Part shown: one piece after another, positions 50,357-62,532 of the stretch
Numbering within the stretch: position 1 is the stretch's first letter
How the letters are laid out: every line of letters starts with the position of its first letter
Assembly (NCBI GenBank): GCA_964645205.1
Contig: CAZYBO010000007.1
Coordinates: 1-64,000, forward strand
DNA from: CAZYBO01 sp964645205
GTDB lineage: Bacteria; Pseudomonadota; Alphaproteobacteria; Rickettsiales; SXRF01
Direction of reading: 5' to 3'
Length of the DNA stretch: 64,000 nt
Notes under the pieces: generated by a model
Told to the model about the DNA's origin: nothing
What the model saw: the letters and a program-made list of their open reading frames with translations, nothing else
The model's database searches: none
Position numbers and translations under genes: made by a program

Positions 50357-52687
50357 ATGAAGCTTATGACTATTTCCCCAGCATCGCTGAGCAGCTCAGC
50401 GTTCTTTACTCCTGCATTATTTTCCATCCAGCGCACCAACAACGAGCTTTCCACCTCGGCGGCGCGCTTATCCAGCGGCAACCGCATCACGCAGGCGGGC
50501 GACGACGTGTCGGCGCTTTCCATCGCGAGCCGTCTGCAATCGCAAATTTCCGGCCTGCGCCAGGCCAACCAGAATGTCGCGCAGAGTTCCAGCCTGTTGC
50601 AGGTCACTGAGGGCGCGCTATCGCAGATCGGCGATATTCTTGACCGCATGAAAGCCATTGCCACGCAAGCGAACACTTCGTCGCTGACGACGGCAGACCG
50701 CAGCTTCCTTCAGCAGGAATTCGCGCAGTATCTTGAAGAGATCGACCGTATTTCCAGCACGACTTCGTTTAATAATGTCAACCTGCTCGACGGCACGTTG
50801 TCGGGCGAGAACAAGGCGCTGACCATCACTACCAACGCCACCAAAGCTACGGGCACGCTAAGTTTCAGCGCGAACCCCTCCGCCGGGCAGACGGTGGTAA
50901 TCAACGGCGTATCGCTGGTCGCCGACACGGATTTTACCGTGGGGCTTACCACCACCGCCACCGTTGCCAACCTCGCGCAGGCGCTGAACGATTCCACGAA
51001 TGTTGCGCTATCGAAGGCAAGCTATTCAGCGGGCGGCAGCATCCTGACCATCACGGCTAAATCGGGCGGTTTGCAAGGCAACCAGTTTGTCATCAATCAG
51101 GCAACGTCTACCACCAGTTTCACTACCAGCGGCGGTTCCACCAACGCGGCCAACGTTTATACGCTGGCGGGCGGGTTGGATAACGGGCTTGCCATCAACA
51201 GCGTGAAGGCTTCTGGTACTATCGGCGATGCGCTGGTGAATACGCAAAGCCAAGTCGCAGGCAGCGTGACGCTGACGGTTTCCGGCGCGGTGAGCAACGG
51301 CGAGTTGTTGCGCATCGATAACGGCAACGGGGGCACGGTGGATTTTACCTTCGCCACCACCGCTTCGTTGAGCACCGACATCCAGATCGGCTCGACCACC
51401 GAGGAAACGTTGCAGAATGCCGTCAACACGCTGACGCAATATAGTGCCACCAGCAATTACGGCGTGCGCCAGCTTGAATACCGCGTCAACGGCAACAGCC
51501 TTATCATCAGCAACGCTACGCCCGGCAATCCGGCGGATTTAAGCGGCGCGGCGCTCGACGTGTCGGAAACCATGACCAACGGTACGTTGTCGGCGGCTAC
51601 CATTACAGGGGGCGCTACGACCGGTGTGAATGTTAGCGGTGTCAATAATTCCAGCTTCCTTGGCGAGATTCAGGGCTTCGCGGCTACGTATGCTTCGGCG
51701 GATGAGGTCGATCTCACCCTTACGGTGGGCAGCAGTACCTACACCGCTACCGTGGCGGATACGACGCCCGCAGGCAATAGCACCGTGCGCTTCAGCTCTA
51801 CCAGCGGCGGGTATTTCGACGTACAACTCGCGGCAGGCGGGCTTGCGGTCGCCAACCAGACGAATGCGGATACCTACGCCAGCCGCCTGAACGCGGCGTT
51901 TTCCGGCCTGACGTTTTCACAGGCGCGTCCGGTGAGCAGTTTTTCGGCGACCGGCGGATTTATCGGCGCGTCGGCCAACCTGCAGCTTGAGGATTTTACC
52001 GACGTGCGGATTAACAGTATCGAGGTTACCGCGCCCGCGCTTGTGGGCGGCGATGCCACGATCGACATCACGATCAACGATGAAGTGTTCCGCGCCAGCA
52101 CCGGCATTGGCGGCACGCTCGGCAAGTACGAAACCCTCACATTCACCAGCCTCGAAGATGGAAACCATACGCTGAAGCTGACCAACGGCATCACCGTGCA
52201 GGATTTTTCAGATACGGATGCGGCTGCGGATTTCGAGAGCGATCTGCGCGATGCGTTTGGCTTGAACGCAGAAGGCACAGGCGTGGATTTTCAGGTTGGT
52301 GTCGATCCCAGCGACGTGGTGACCGTCGTGGTGGGCGGAACTTCTACGAGCAAACTATTCAACGGCGTGACGCCCGATGTCGGCTCGCAGGCTAACGCGG
52401 CGCTGGCGCAAGACAGCATCGACACCGCCAACGATACGATCAAGCGCCTCGTCGCTACCGTCGGGGCGTTGCAGCAGCGCCTTACCGCCGCGAACGACAA
52501 TAACACCACCACGCTTGAAGGCATCATCGCGGCGAAAAGCAATCTCGCGGATACTGATATTGTCAGCGAATCAACGGCGTTCGCGCAGGCGACGCTCCGC
52601 CTGAACGCAGCCGTGGCCGTGATCGCGCAGGCGCAGAACCTGCAGGCGACATTGCTGGGCGCGCTGAATTTCGGCGGGCGTAATTAA
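50357..52687 (+). CDS. Flagellin with an unusually large central domain
   Basis: The 776-residue protein has typical flagellin ends: N-terminal D0/D1 (SIQRTNNELSTSAARLSSGN, GDDVSALSIASRLQSQISGL, SSLLQVTEGALSQIGDIL, NNVNLLDG) to about residue 150, and C-terminal D1/D0 (SIDTANDTIKRLVATVGALQ, SNLADTDIVSESTAFAQATL, QAQNLQATLL). The ~500 residues between are beta-rich and Thr/Gly/Ser-rich, repeating short strands, and form an extended surface domain. Length is well above usual flagellins of 270-500 residues. No other flagellar gene is adjacent. An in-frame ATG at 50366 is an alternative start. Confidence 0.9.
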   Translation: MKLMTISPASLSSSAFFTPALFSIQRTNNELSTSAARLSSGNRITQAGDDVSALSIASRLQSQISGLRQANQNVAQSSSLLQVTEGALSQIGDILDRMKAIATQANTSSLTTADRSFLQQEFAQYLEEIDRISSTTSFNNVNLLDGTLSGENKALTITTNATKATGTLSFSANPSAGQTVVINGVSLVADTDFTVGLTTTATVANLAQALNDSTNVALSKASYSAGGSILTITAKSGGLQGNQFVINQATSTTSFTTSGGSTNAANVYTLAGGLDNGLAINSVKASGTIGDALVNTQSQVAGSVTLTVSGAVSNGELLRIDNGNGGTVDFTFATTASLSTDIQIGSTTEETLQNAVNTLTQYSATSNYGVRQLEYRVNGNSLIISNATPGNPADLSGAALDVSETMTNGTLSAATITGGATTGVNVSGVNNSSFLGEIQGFAATYASADEVDLTLTVGSSTYTATVADTTPAGNSTVRFSSTSGGYFDVQLAAGGLAVANQTNADTYASRLNAAFSGLTFSQARPVSSFSATGGFIGASANLQLEDFTDVRINSIEVTAPALVGGDATIDITINDEVFRASTGIGGTLGKYETLTFTSLEDGNHTLKLTNGITVQDFSDTDAAADFESDLRDAFGLNAEGTGVDFQVGVDPSDVVTVVVGGTSTSKLFNGVTPDVGSQANAALAQDSIDTANDTIKRLVATVGALQQRLTAANDNNTTTLEGIIAAKSNLADTDIVSESTAFAQATLRLNAAVAVIAQAQNLQATLLGALNFGGRN

Positions 52688-52751
52688 TGTGCGGTAGTCG
52701 GGATGACATTGGCCTTGCTATTTTTTCCATAACCGCCAATAAATTCTTCCC

Positions 52752-53735
52752 ATGCTCGCCCGCCTGAAACAATCCAAGATTTTTAGCCTGTCCGTTAAGC
52801 TGGGTCTGAGCGCGCTGGCGCTCACGGTGGCGTTCTGGGATGTGAATTTCGTGGAGATGATGGGGGTTCTGGAGAATCAGGATCATACCACGCTGCTGGC
52901 TGCCGCCGCGCTGGTGGTCGCGCAGATCATCATGGGCGCGTTGCGCTGGCAGCGGGTGATGACGGCGCTGGCCGCCAAAGGCGAGCATGTGATCTCGATG
53001 CTGCAATCGTTCAGGCTATTTTATATCAGCGTGTTTTTCAGCGCATGCCTTGTGGGTACCATGGGTAGCGACGTGGTGCGCGCGTGGCTGGCGAAGGCGC
53101 TGCATGTGCCGCTGCCGCTGGCGATAAACTCGGTGATCGTGGATCGTATTATCGCGCTGGTGGCGCTGGGGGTGCTGGTGCTGGTGACGCTCCCGATGGT
53201 GGGGACTGCAGTCGGGATCAGCGCGACCTATGTGTTGCCGCTGGCGTTGCTGGCGATACTCGGCGGATTTTGGTTCATCGGGCAGGCGGCGCGCCTGCTT
53301 GCCCCCTACCGCCACGTGCGGATCGTGCACTGGCTGCTGCATTTCATCGGCTGCCTGCAGCTTCTGCTGGTACATCATAAAACTACGCTGGTGGCGATTT
53401 TCTATTCGGCGGTGGCGCATTTCTGCTACTGCCTGTACGCCTACGTGCTGGCACAGGGGCTTGGGATCGACGTTACCCTATTGCAATGCGTGATCCTGCT
53501 GCCGCTGGTTCTGCTGGCGGTTACGCTGCCGATTTCCATTGGCGGGTGGGGTGTGCGCGAGGTCGGGTTGGTCGGCATGTTCGGGCTGATCGGCGTGCCC
53601 AAGGCGGCAGCGCTTACGCTCTCGATCGAAATGGGGCTGATCGGTGTGGTTGCGAGCTTGCCGGGAGCGCTGTTATGGCTTGCGCACCGCAGGCATGTGC
53701 CGCCGGAAGCTAAGCTGAAGCAGCCTTCAGCCTGA
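52752..53735 (+). CDS. Flippase-like integral membrane protein (AglD/LPG-synthase TM type)
   Basis: The 327-residue protein has about eight membrane helices and the family motifs WQRVMTAL, FYISVFFSACLVGTMGSDVVRAWL (with G-x-x-x-D) and PISIGGWGVREVGLVG near the C-terminus. The family includes the membrane part of lysylphosphatidylglycerol synthases and archaeal AglD-type proteins; many members lack a fused catalytic domain, as here. It may move or sense lipid-linked sugars. Its end overlaps the convergent DUF6580 gene by 26 bp. Confidence 0.82.
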   Translation: MLARLKQSKIFSLSVKLGLSALALTVAFWDVNFVEMMGVLENQDHTTLLAAAALVVAQIIMGALRWQRVMTALAAKGEHVISMLQSFRLFYISVFFSACLVGTMGSDVVRAWLAKALHVPLPLAINSVIVDRIIALVALGVLVLVTLPMVGTAVGISATYVLPLALLAILGGFWFIGQAARLLAPYRHVRIVHWLLHFIGCLQLLLVHHKTTLVAIFYSAVAHFCYCLYAYVLAQGLGIDVTLLQCVILLPLVLLAVTLPISIGGWGVREVGLVGMFGLIGVPKAAALTLSIEMGLIGVVASLPGALLWLAHRRHVPPEAKLKQPSA

Positions 53736-54228
53736 CGCATTTACGCTCGGCGAGCGCGAATCCGCCGAAGATAAGCGCCGTGTAGAACAGGTCGCCCAGT
53801 ACGGAATTGCCGAGGAAGGGCAGGGCGGCCACATAGCCCTGCATCACGCCCTCAAGCGTTTGCGGGTAGAGGTCGTAATGCGACCACAGCGCGAAATTCG
53901 TAATCAGGAAAAATACCACGGAGCTGAGCAACGACGCGCCTAGGGTACTGGCCGGACGCACGCGCCCTTGTAAACCGAACCCGATACAGACGATAACAGC
54001 GAAGGCGAGGTAGGTAATCCACATTTGCGCGTAAAAGCCGATGATAAGGTCGGACAGCAGCATGGCGACAAGCGGGATGGCGAACGCCAGCTTGCGGTTG
54101 GTGAAATGCGCGCCTGCGAACAGCGCGATCGCCGTGATCGGCGCGACGTTGGACGGGTGCGGCAACAACCGCGACGCGGCGGCGGCTAAGATGATGAGTG
54201 CAAGCGTTATCAGGCGTTCCTTGGACAT
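53710..54228 (-). CDS. DUF6580-like small membrane protein
   Basis: The start at ATG 54228 (MSKERLITLALIILAAA) replaces a TTG further upstream, giving 172 residues. It has five membrane helices and a signature SRLLPHPSNVAPITAIALFAGA, with SDLIIGFYAQMWITYLAF and FLGNSVLGDLFYTAL. This matches putative transport proteins of the DUF6580 kind, which resemble ECF-type substrate-binding units. The substrate is unknown. Confidence 0.8.
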   Translation of the reverse strand: MSKERLITLALIILAAAASRLLPHPSNVAPITAIALFAGAHFTNRKLAFAIPLVAMLLSDLIIGFYAQMWITYLAFAVIVCIGFGLQGRVRPASTLGASLLSSVVFFLITNFALWSHYDLYPQTLEGVMQGYVAALPFLGNSVLGDLFYTALIFGGFALAERKCVRLKAASA

Positions 54229-54322
54229 GAATTTCAATCCCGTTAAGTTTATCAAGACTGCTTAACATGGCTTTACGCCCGATACAAGTTGCCTGAGTGT
54301 CAATATCGGGTAAAAAAGGGGC

Positions 54323-55627
54323 ATGGACAGCCTGTTTTCCCAGAATGCCGTAAAATCCGCCCCGCTTGCCGACCAGCTCAGGCCGCAAACACTGAGTGGG
54401 GTGATCGGGCAGGCACATCTGCTCGCCGATAACCATATGCTCAAAACCATGCTGGAGTCGGGCAGTCCGACTTCGCTGGTGCTGTGGGGGCCGCCCGGGA
54501 GCGGAAAGACTACGCTGGCGCGGCTGATCGCGCAGGCGAGCGGGCGCGAATGCGAAACGCTGTCGGCGGTGGCGTCAGGGGTGGCGGAACTGAAGCAGGT
54601 GTTCGAGCGAGCGCGGGTGCGGGCGGAGGACGGCATGCGTACGATGTTGTTTGTCGATGAAATTCACCGTTTTAACCGCTCGCAGCAAGATGCGTTCCTG
54701 CCGGTGGTGGAGGACGGTACGATTATCCTGATCGGCGCGACGACGGAAAATCCCTCGTTTGAGATCAACTCGGCGCTGCTGTCGCGCATGCAGGTGGTGG
54801 TGCTGAACCGGCTGGATGAGGATGCGATGCGCCAGCTCATGCAGCGGGCGGAAGCGCATGTGGAAAAGAAACTGCCGTTGACGGAAGATGCGGTCGGCAC
54901 GCTGGCGGGTATGGCCGACGGCGACGGGCGGGCGCTGCTCAATTTCTGCGAAATATTATTTGGCTATAAGGGCAAAGGCAAGCTGGACGCAAAGGGCTTA
55001 ACGGACTATCTGCAACGCCGCGCGCCGCTTTATGATAAAAAACAGGACGGGCATTATAACCTTATCAGCGCGTTGCATAAAAGCCTGCGTGGGTCGGATG
55101 CGGACGCCGCGCTCTACTGGCTGTCGCGCATGCTCGAAGGCGGCGAGGAGCCGCTATACATCGCGCGAAGGCTGGTACGGTTCGCGTCGGAGGATATTGG
55201 GTTGGCCGACCCGGAGGCGTTGCGGCAGGCGCTGGCGGCAAAAGAAGCGTATGACTTCCTCGGTTCGCCGGAAGGGGAACTGGCGCTGGTGCAGGCCGTG
55301 CTGTATTTAGCTACCGCGCCGAAATCGAACGCGGCATATGTTGCGCAGAAAGCGGCGGCGGCGGACGCGAGGCGGCATGGCTCGCTGATGCCGCCGATGC
55401 ATATTCTCAACGCGCCCACGAAGCTGATGAAGGAAATCGGCTACGGCAAGGATTACGCCTACGACCATCAGGCTGAGGACGCGTTCTCCGGCCAGAATTA
55501 TTTTCCCGATACGATGGAGCGTAGTAGCTATTACCGCCCGGTGGAGCGGGGTTTTGAAAGGGAGATTGCCAAACGGCTCGAATACTGGAATAAGTTGCGT
55601 CATAAAAGAACTCTGGCGGAAAGCTGA
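54323..55627 (+). CDS. rarA: Replication-associated recombination protein A (MgsA/RarA)
   Basis: The 434-residue AAA+ protein starts RPQTLSGVIGQAHLL, with Walker A GPPGSGKTT (56-64), Walker B LFVDEIHRF, sensor GATTENPSFEIN and the C-terminal RarA domain (YIARRLVRFASEDIGLADPEAL, NAPTKLMKEIGYG). RarA acts at stalled replication forks. An AAAGGGG site precedes the ATG. The terC-like gene follows 2 bp after its stop. Confidence 0.96.
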   Translation: MDSLFSQNAVKSAPLADQLRPQTLSGVIGQAHLLADNHMLKTMLESGSPTSLVLWGPPGSGKTTLARLIAQASGRECETLSAVASGVAELKQVFERARVRAEDGMRTMLFVDEIHRFNRSQQDAFLPVVEDGTIILIGATTENPSFEINSALLSRMQVVVLNRLDEDAMRQLMQRAEAHVEKKLPLTEDAVGTLAGMADGDGRALLNFCEILFGYKGKGKLDAKGLTDYLQRRAPLYDKKQDGHYNLISALHKSLRGSDADAALYWLSRMLEGGEEPLYIARRLVRFASEDIGLADPEALRQALAAKEAYDFLGSPEGELALVQAVLYLATAPKSNAAYVAQKAAAADARRHGSLMPPMHILNAPTKLMKEIGYGKDYAYDHQAEDAFSGQNYFPDTMERSSYYRPVERGFEREIAKRLEYWNKLRHKRTLAES

Positions 55628-55629
55628 CT

Positions 55630-56334
55630 ATGTTTACAACCGAAATACTCATGAGCTTCCTGACGCTCAGCCTGCTCGAAATCGTGCTGGGCATCGACAA
55701 TCTGATTTTCATCGCGCTGGTATCGGATAATCTTCCGCCGGAATATCGCCGTAAAGCGCGGATATTCGGGCTTACGCTGGCGTTGGTGATCCGGGTGGGG
55801 ATGCTGGCCAGCCTGTCGTGGATCATGCAGCTGACCGAGCCGCTATTTACGCTGATGGAGCATGACTTCTCCGTGCGCGATCTGCTGTTGCTTGCGGGCG
55901 GCATCTTCCTCGTGGGCAAAAGCACGGTGGAAATGCATGCCGACATCGGAGGCATGGAAGAAAAACGCGCGATGGTGGGCAAAGCCAACCTGCGTGGGGC
56001 GATCATGCAGATCGTAATCATCGATTTCGTGTTCTCGTTCGATTCCATCATCACGGCGGTCGGTATCGCGTCCAACCTATATGTAATGGTGGCGGCAGTG
56101 GTGGTGTCGATGGTGGTCATGATGGCGGCTTCGGGCTATATCTCGAAGTTCCTGTCGGAATACCCGACCTTCAAGATGCTGGCGCTGTCGTTTATCCTCA
56201 TGATCGGCACGATGCTGGTGGCCGAAGGCATGGGCATCCATGTGCCGAAGGGGTATATCTACTTCGCGTTCTCGTTCTCGATCTTCGTGGAGTTCCTCAA
56301 TACGCTGGCGACCCGCAGGCGCAAAAAGCGGTAG
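55630..56334 (+). CDS. TerC-family integral membrane protein
   Basis: The 234-residue protein has about seven helices and the TerC motifs LEIVLGIDNLIFIALVS and VIIDFVFSFDSIITAVG, whose acidic residues are implicated in metal transport. Family members affect manganese or tellurite handling; specificity here is unknown. It is 2 bp downstream of rarA and probably cotranscribed. Confidence 0.92.
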   Translation: MFTTEILMSFLTLSLLEIVLGIDNLIFIALVSDNLPPEYRRKARIFGLTLALVIRVGMLASLSWIMQLTEPLFTLMEHDFSVRDLLLLAGGIFLVGKSTVEMHADIGGMEEKRAMVGKANLRGAIMQIVIIDFVFSFDSIITAVGIASNLYVMVAAVVVSMVVMMAASGYISKFLSEYPTFKMLALSFILMIGTMLVAEGMGIHVPKGYIYFAFSFSIFVEFLNTLATRRRKKR

Positions 56335-56339
56335 AAGCG

Positions 56340-56612
56340 CTATTCTTCTTCCGCTTCTTCCTTCGCTTTCCGGGCGGCACGATCGGTTTTGATCCTGTCG
56401 CGGTCATCGGGGTGCGCGTTTAAGTATATCCTGCGCTGTTCCTTGGTCATTTTGGATAGCTTGGTGCGCAGGGTTTTCAACGCTTCGTCCGACGCTTCCT
56501 TGGCGTAGGCCGCTTCCTTTTCAGCTTTGGTTTTTTTAGCCAGCGCTAAGGAAGGCGTAGCGACAAGCAATGATACCGCGGCGAGGGCGGCGAGGATGCG
56601 GAAGGCAGGCAT
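56340..56612 (-). CDS. Small exported charged protein
   Basis: The start at 56612 (MPAFRILAALAAVSLLVATP) follows a GGGAG site; a codon at 56630 is less likely. The 90-residue product has a signal peptide (cleavage near SLALA) and a highly charged, Lys/Glu-rich helical mature part (KKTKAEKEAAYAKEASDEAL, LSKMTKEQRRIYLNAHPDD, KAKEEAEEE). It ends 6 bp from the convergent terC-like gene. No family recognised. Confidence 0.7.
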   Translation of the reverse strand: MPAFRILAALAAVSLLVATPSLALAKKTKAEKEAAYAKEASDEALKTLRTKLSKMTKEQRRIYLNAHPDDRDRIKTDRAARKAKEEAEEE

Positions 56613-56663
56613 ACAAAGGCTCCCTGACAAATATCGATAGCCCCATTATAATCCTGCTGAGCC

Positions 56664-57038
56664 TTACTTGGAAGCGGTTTCCTGACGCGAGGGGGAAAAG
56701 GCGTCGCGTGTGAAATCGACTATATCCTGTGCGCCTTTTGAGATGGTTTCGCCGGATTCTTCGACGATGTCCTGCGTGCCATCGGCAATGGCTTCGCCCG
56801 ATTCCGCGAGAAAGTCGACCACGCTATCGAGTACGGGTTTTTTAACGGGGGCAGGCGGTTGCGGCGCTTCCGACGGGTAGGCGGATAATTCGTCAGCAGA
56901 TAAGACGTTACTGTTCGCAAATGAGACAGGCCTGTTCTCGGACGGCGATTTTTTAGGCGCGGCGGCACTGGCGGCAGATACGCCTAAAAGGACGATCATG
57001 GCCGGGATAAGCAGGATATGGGCGCGCGAGCAGAACAT
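56664..57038 (-). CDS. Exported protein with repeated acidic helices
   Basis: The 124-residue product has a signal peptide (cleavage near SAASA), a Pro-rich linker (APQPPAPVKKP) and a repetitive C-terminal part (FLAESGEAIADGTQDIVEES, then GETISKGAQDIVDFTRDAF) where ESGE and QDIV recur about every 14-17 residues. No domain is recognised; probably periplasmic. It lies 52 bp upstream of the preceding small gene on the same strand. Confidence 0.68.
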   Translation of the reverse strand: MFCSRAHILLIPAMIVLLGVSAASAAAPKKSPSENRPVSFANSNVLSADELSAYPSEAPQPPAPVKKPVLDSVVDFLAESGEAIADGTQDIVEESGETISKGAQDIVDFTRDAFSPSRQETASK

Positions 57039-57173
57039 AAGCGTTATAATTTCTCAGGTTATAGCCACAATTATTAACATATATTAATTAATCTGCAATA
57101 AGATTTTGTCTTTACCAAAAAACAACCATTGAGGGCTAATGTGCAAGCCATAACAAGCCTTTACCGAGGGATT

Positions 57174-57970
57174 ATGGCCAATTTACTAAGACTTACCCAC
57201 GTGGTCGTATTCCTATCTGCCTTGCTATGTGCCCAACCTTCCATTGCTGCGGATAAAAAACCCGTGGCCGCGAAAACGCTGACCATCGCGGCTGATGTAT
57301 GGTGTCCGATCAATTGTGAGCCGGATGCGCAGCAGGTCGGTATCGGCATCGAGTTGGCTAAAAGCATATTCGAGCCGCTGGGCTACAAAATTAATTACGT
57401 CGTGATGCCGTGGACGCGTGCATTGGAAGAAGTACGTGCCGGAAAAATCGATGCGGTGGTGGGCGCTAATACTGCCGACGAGGACACGCTTATATTCCCC
57501 AAGGAGCCTATTTACGGCATTACCGATGATTTTTATGTGCTGCGGGATAACCCGCTGGTGTTCAAGACGGTGGACTCGCTGCGTGGGAAACGGCTCGGTG
57601 TTATCGCAGGTTATGGCTACAGCGAAACGCTGAATAACTACCTCACGCAAAACCGGAAAATTTCCGGCGAGCTTCAGGAAGTAAGCGGCGATACGGCGTT
57701 GGAGCAGAATATCAAGAAGCTGCTGGCGCGCCGCGTGGATGTAATTATTGAGAGCCAGTTGGTGATGGATTACACGCTCCGTAAAATGCAGCTAACCGAC
57801 AAGATCAAGCATATCGGCAGTATTCCGCAGGGGAACGTCTACCTCGCCTTTTCACCGGCGCTAGGAGGTTCTAAGGATCACGCGCACCAGTATGACAAGG
57901 GCGTTACGCGGTTGCGAGCATCCGGCGCATTGAACGCGCTTTACGCCGCCTACGGGTTGAAGCTCAAGCC

Positions 57971-57974
<4 letters not shown>
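57174..57974 (+). CDS. Periplasmic solute-binding protein (SBP_bac_3-like)
   Basis: ATG 57174 (MANLLRLTHVVVFLSALLCA) is preferred to an upstream TTG because a GAGGG site precedes it; this gives 266 residues with a signal peptide. The mature protein follows the family 3 binding-protein pattern (LTIAADVWCPINCEPD, GIGIELAKSIFEPLGYKINY, LEEVRAGKIDAVVGAN, DSLRGKRLGVIAGYG, DVIIESQLVMDY). Its 3' end overlaps the hybrid kinase by 4 bp (ATGA). No transporter permease is near, so a ligand-sensing role for the kinase is likely. Confidence 0.88.
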
Positions 57975-60632
<2,658 letters not shown>

Positions 60633-60646
<14 letters not shown>

Positions 60647-61550
60647 GCGAAAGACCTTCTTCCAGCGTAACTTCGGGCGCGAAGCCGAGTGCGGCTTTGG
60701 CGGCGCTGTTGTCGCCGAGCGACAGCAGGATGTCGCCCGCACGCCTTGGCGCATGGTCGAGGATAGATTTAGAGCGGATCAGCGTTTTCATCGTGTCTGC
60801 GAGCGCGCTGATGGAGGTCGCCGTGCCGGTGCATACGTTGTAGATGCCCGATTCCGCGGTGCCGCCGCGCAGCTTTTTCATGGCGTTTTCCATGCACGAC
60901 ACGGTATCGCGCACATGCAGGAAATCGCGTGCCTGCGTGCCGTCGCCGTAAATGGTGACCGGCAGATGTTTTTTCATGCGCTCGGCAAAAATGGAAATGA
61001 CGCCGGAATAGGGCGACGACGCGTCCTGACGTTCGCCGTAGACGTTGAACAGGCGCAGGCCGATGGTGGGGATGCCGTGCAGTGAAGAGGCAATTCTGCC
61101 GTGCGATTCGCAGGCGAGCTTGTCCGCGCCGTAGGCGGAAAGCGGCACGGTGGGCGCGGATTCACTGAGCGCGCTGCCTGAGCCGTTGCCATACACGGCG
61201 GCTGAGGAGGAGTACACTACCGGGATGCGTCTGCCGCTGCGCGCGATCGCATCGAATAGCGCCACGATGCCGCCGGAATTGACGTGATGCGAGCGCAGCC
61301 ATTCAGACTGCGAACGCACGACGGACGCGATGGCGGCAAGGTGGAAAACGCCGTCGGCTTTGCTAAGGAACGAATCGAAAATACCGGGCGTGGTGATGTC
61401 GCCGACATGCACGATCGCCTTCGCGGGAGCGTTGGTTTTGCTGCCGCTGGAGAGGTCGTCGATGATCGCAACCGTGTGGCCGCTTGCCAGCAGCTTATCG
61501 GCGAGGTGCGAACCGATAAATCCGCAACCCCCTGTAATTACGTAATGCAT
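60633..61550 (-). CDS. NDP-sugar epimerase/dehydratase (GalE-like extended SDR)
   Basis: The start at 61550 (MHYVITGGCGFIGSHL) gives 305 residues; the frame extends further upstream but without homology. It has GGCGFIG (7-13), DDLSSG, YSSSAAVYG, catalytic Y140-x3-K144 (YGADK), and GDGTQARDFLHVRD. It is likely a UDP-glucose/GlcNAc 4-epimerase or related sugar enzyme for surface polysaccharide. It overlaps the convergent kinase end by 14 bp. Confidence 0.88.
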
Positions 61551-61632
61551 TCTGACATCCGCATGCTGAATTTCCGGCAAACTAACGGAGAAAATTTCAC
61601 TTAGCAAACAATCAATTGAAGGGAAAAACCAT

Positions 61633-61663
61633 TTGACACGCAAAGCCGCTTCTGGTGTACATA
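61633..61663 (+). promoter_or_regulatory. Candidate promoter of the methyltransferase operon
   Basis: TTGACA (61633-61638) is followed after 19 bp by TACATA (61658-61663) with a TG two bases earlier. The methyltransferase ATG lies 27 bp further on, after an ACAGGAG site. Spacing is longer than optimal, so support is moderate. Confidence 0.35.
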
Positions 61664-61689
61664 AACCATTGAAAACAGGAGAATGAATT

Positions 61690-62511
61690 ATGCAGCAGAC
61701 CGCCGTGAAAACCGAAGCCGAAGCGCCACTCGAAATCCGTAAAGCCAAAGAAATCGAATGGTCGGATTTCCGCCGCACGCTCACCCCGGAAAAAGACGGC
61801 AAGGATTTCGATAAGTTCACCGCGAACCTGAAATATTACTGCATCATCGACAAGCAGATGGCGCACCTGCGCGACTGGTTGCTTGCCAACACGAAAGATA
61901 AAGACGTGCTGGAAATGGCCTGCGGTGACAACGAGCTGATCCGCAACGTCGCGCATCAGGCAAAAACCGCAGTAGCTGGCGATATTGCGCCGGTGACTAT
62001 TGAACTCGCCAAGAATAACGCCAAGGGCAACCCGACGCTGGAAAAAATCGATTACCGCGTGCTCGACTGCGAAAAAACTGGCTTCCCCAATAATTCCTTT
62101 GACGTGATCATCGAAATGGGTGCCCTGCACCATATGGATCTCGACGCGGCGTATGGCGAAGCTGCGCGCCTGTTGCGCCCGGATGGAAAATTCATGTGTC
62201 TGGAAGCTATCCGCCACAACCCTATCATTCACCTCTACCGCAGGCTTACCCCGCACCTGCGCACGGAATGGGAAGTGGATCATATTCTCGGCCGTAGCCA
62301 GATTCTCAAGGGTCTGGAATATTTCCACGACATCGAAATCAAGCATTATTTTATCGTTTCGATCCTTGCGGTGCCGTTCCGCAACACCTCCTTCTTTAAG
62401 CCGTTGCTTGGCGTGTGCGAAGCGATCGACGCAGTACTGACGCGCATTCCCGGCTTCCGCTGGATTTCGTGGCAGTGCTGGTTCGTCCTCAGCCGCCCGC
62501 GCAAGCAATAA
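61690..62511 (+). CDS. SAM-dependent methyltransferase (surface sugar cluster)
   Basis: The 273-residue protein has a class I fold (VLEMACGDNELIRNVAH, AGDIAPVTIELAKNNA, NNSFDVIIEMGALHHMDLDA, LLRPDGKFMCLEAIRHNP). After the core comes a hydrophobic C-terminal third (IVSILAVPFRNTSFF...WISWQCWFVL) that could touch the membrane. It heads an operon with an aldo/keto reductase and a sugar transferase. Likely acts on a sugar or lipid-linked intermediate; substrate unknown. Confidence 0.85.
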   Translation: MQQTAVKTEAEAPLEIRKAKEIEWSDFRRTLTPEKDGKDFDKFTANLKYYCIIDKQMAHLRDWLLANTKDKDVLEMACGDNELIRNVAHQAKTAVAGDIAPVTIELAKNNAKGNPTLEKIDYRVLDCEKTGFPNNSFDVIIEMGALHHMDLDAAYGEAARLLRPDGKFMCLEAIRHNPIIHLYRRLTPHLRTEWEVDHILGRSQILKGLEYFHDIEIKHYFIVSILAVPFRNTSFFKPLLGVCEAIDAVLTRIPGFRWISWQCWFVLSRPRKQ

Positions 62512-62532
62512 CCGGAACATCCTCCCGCGGTA

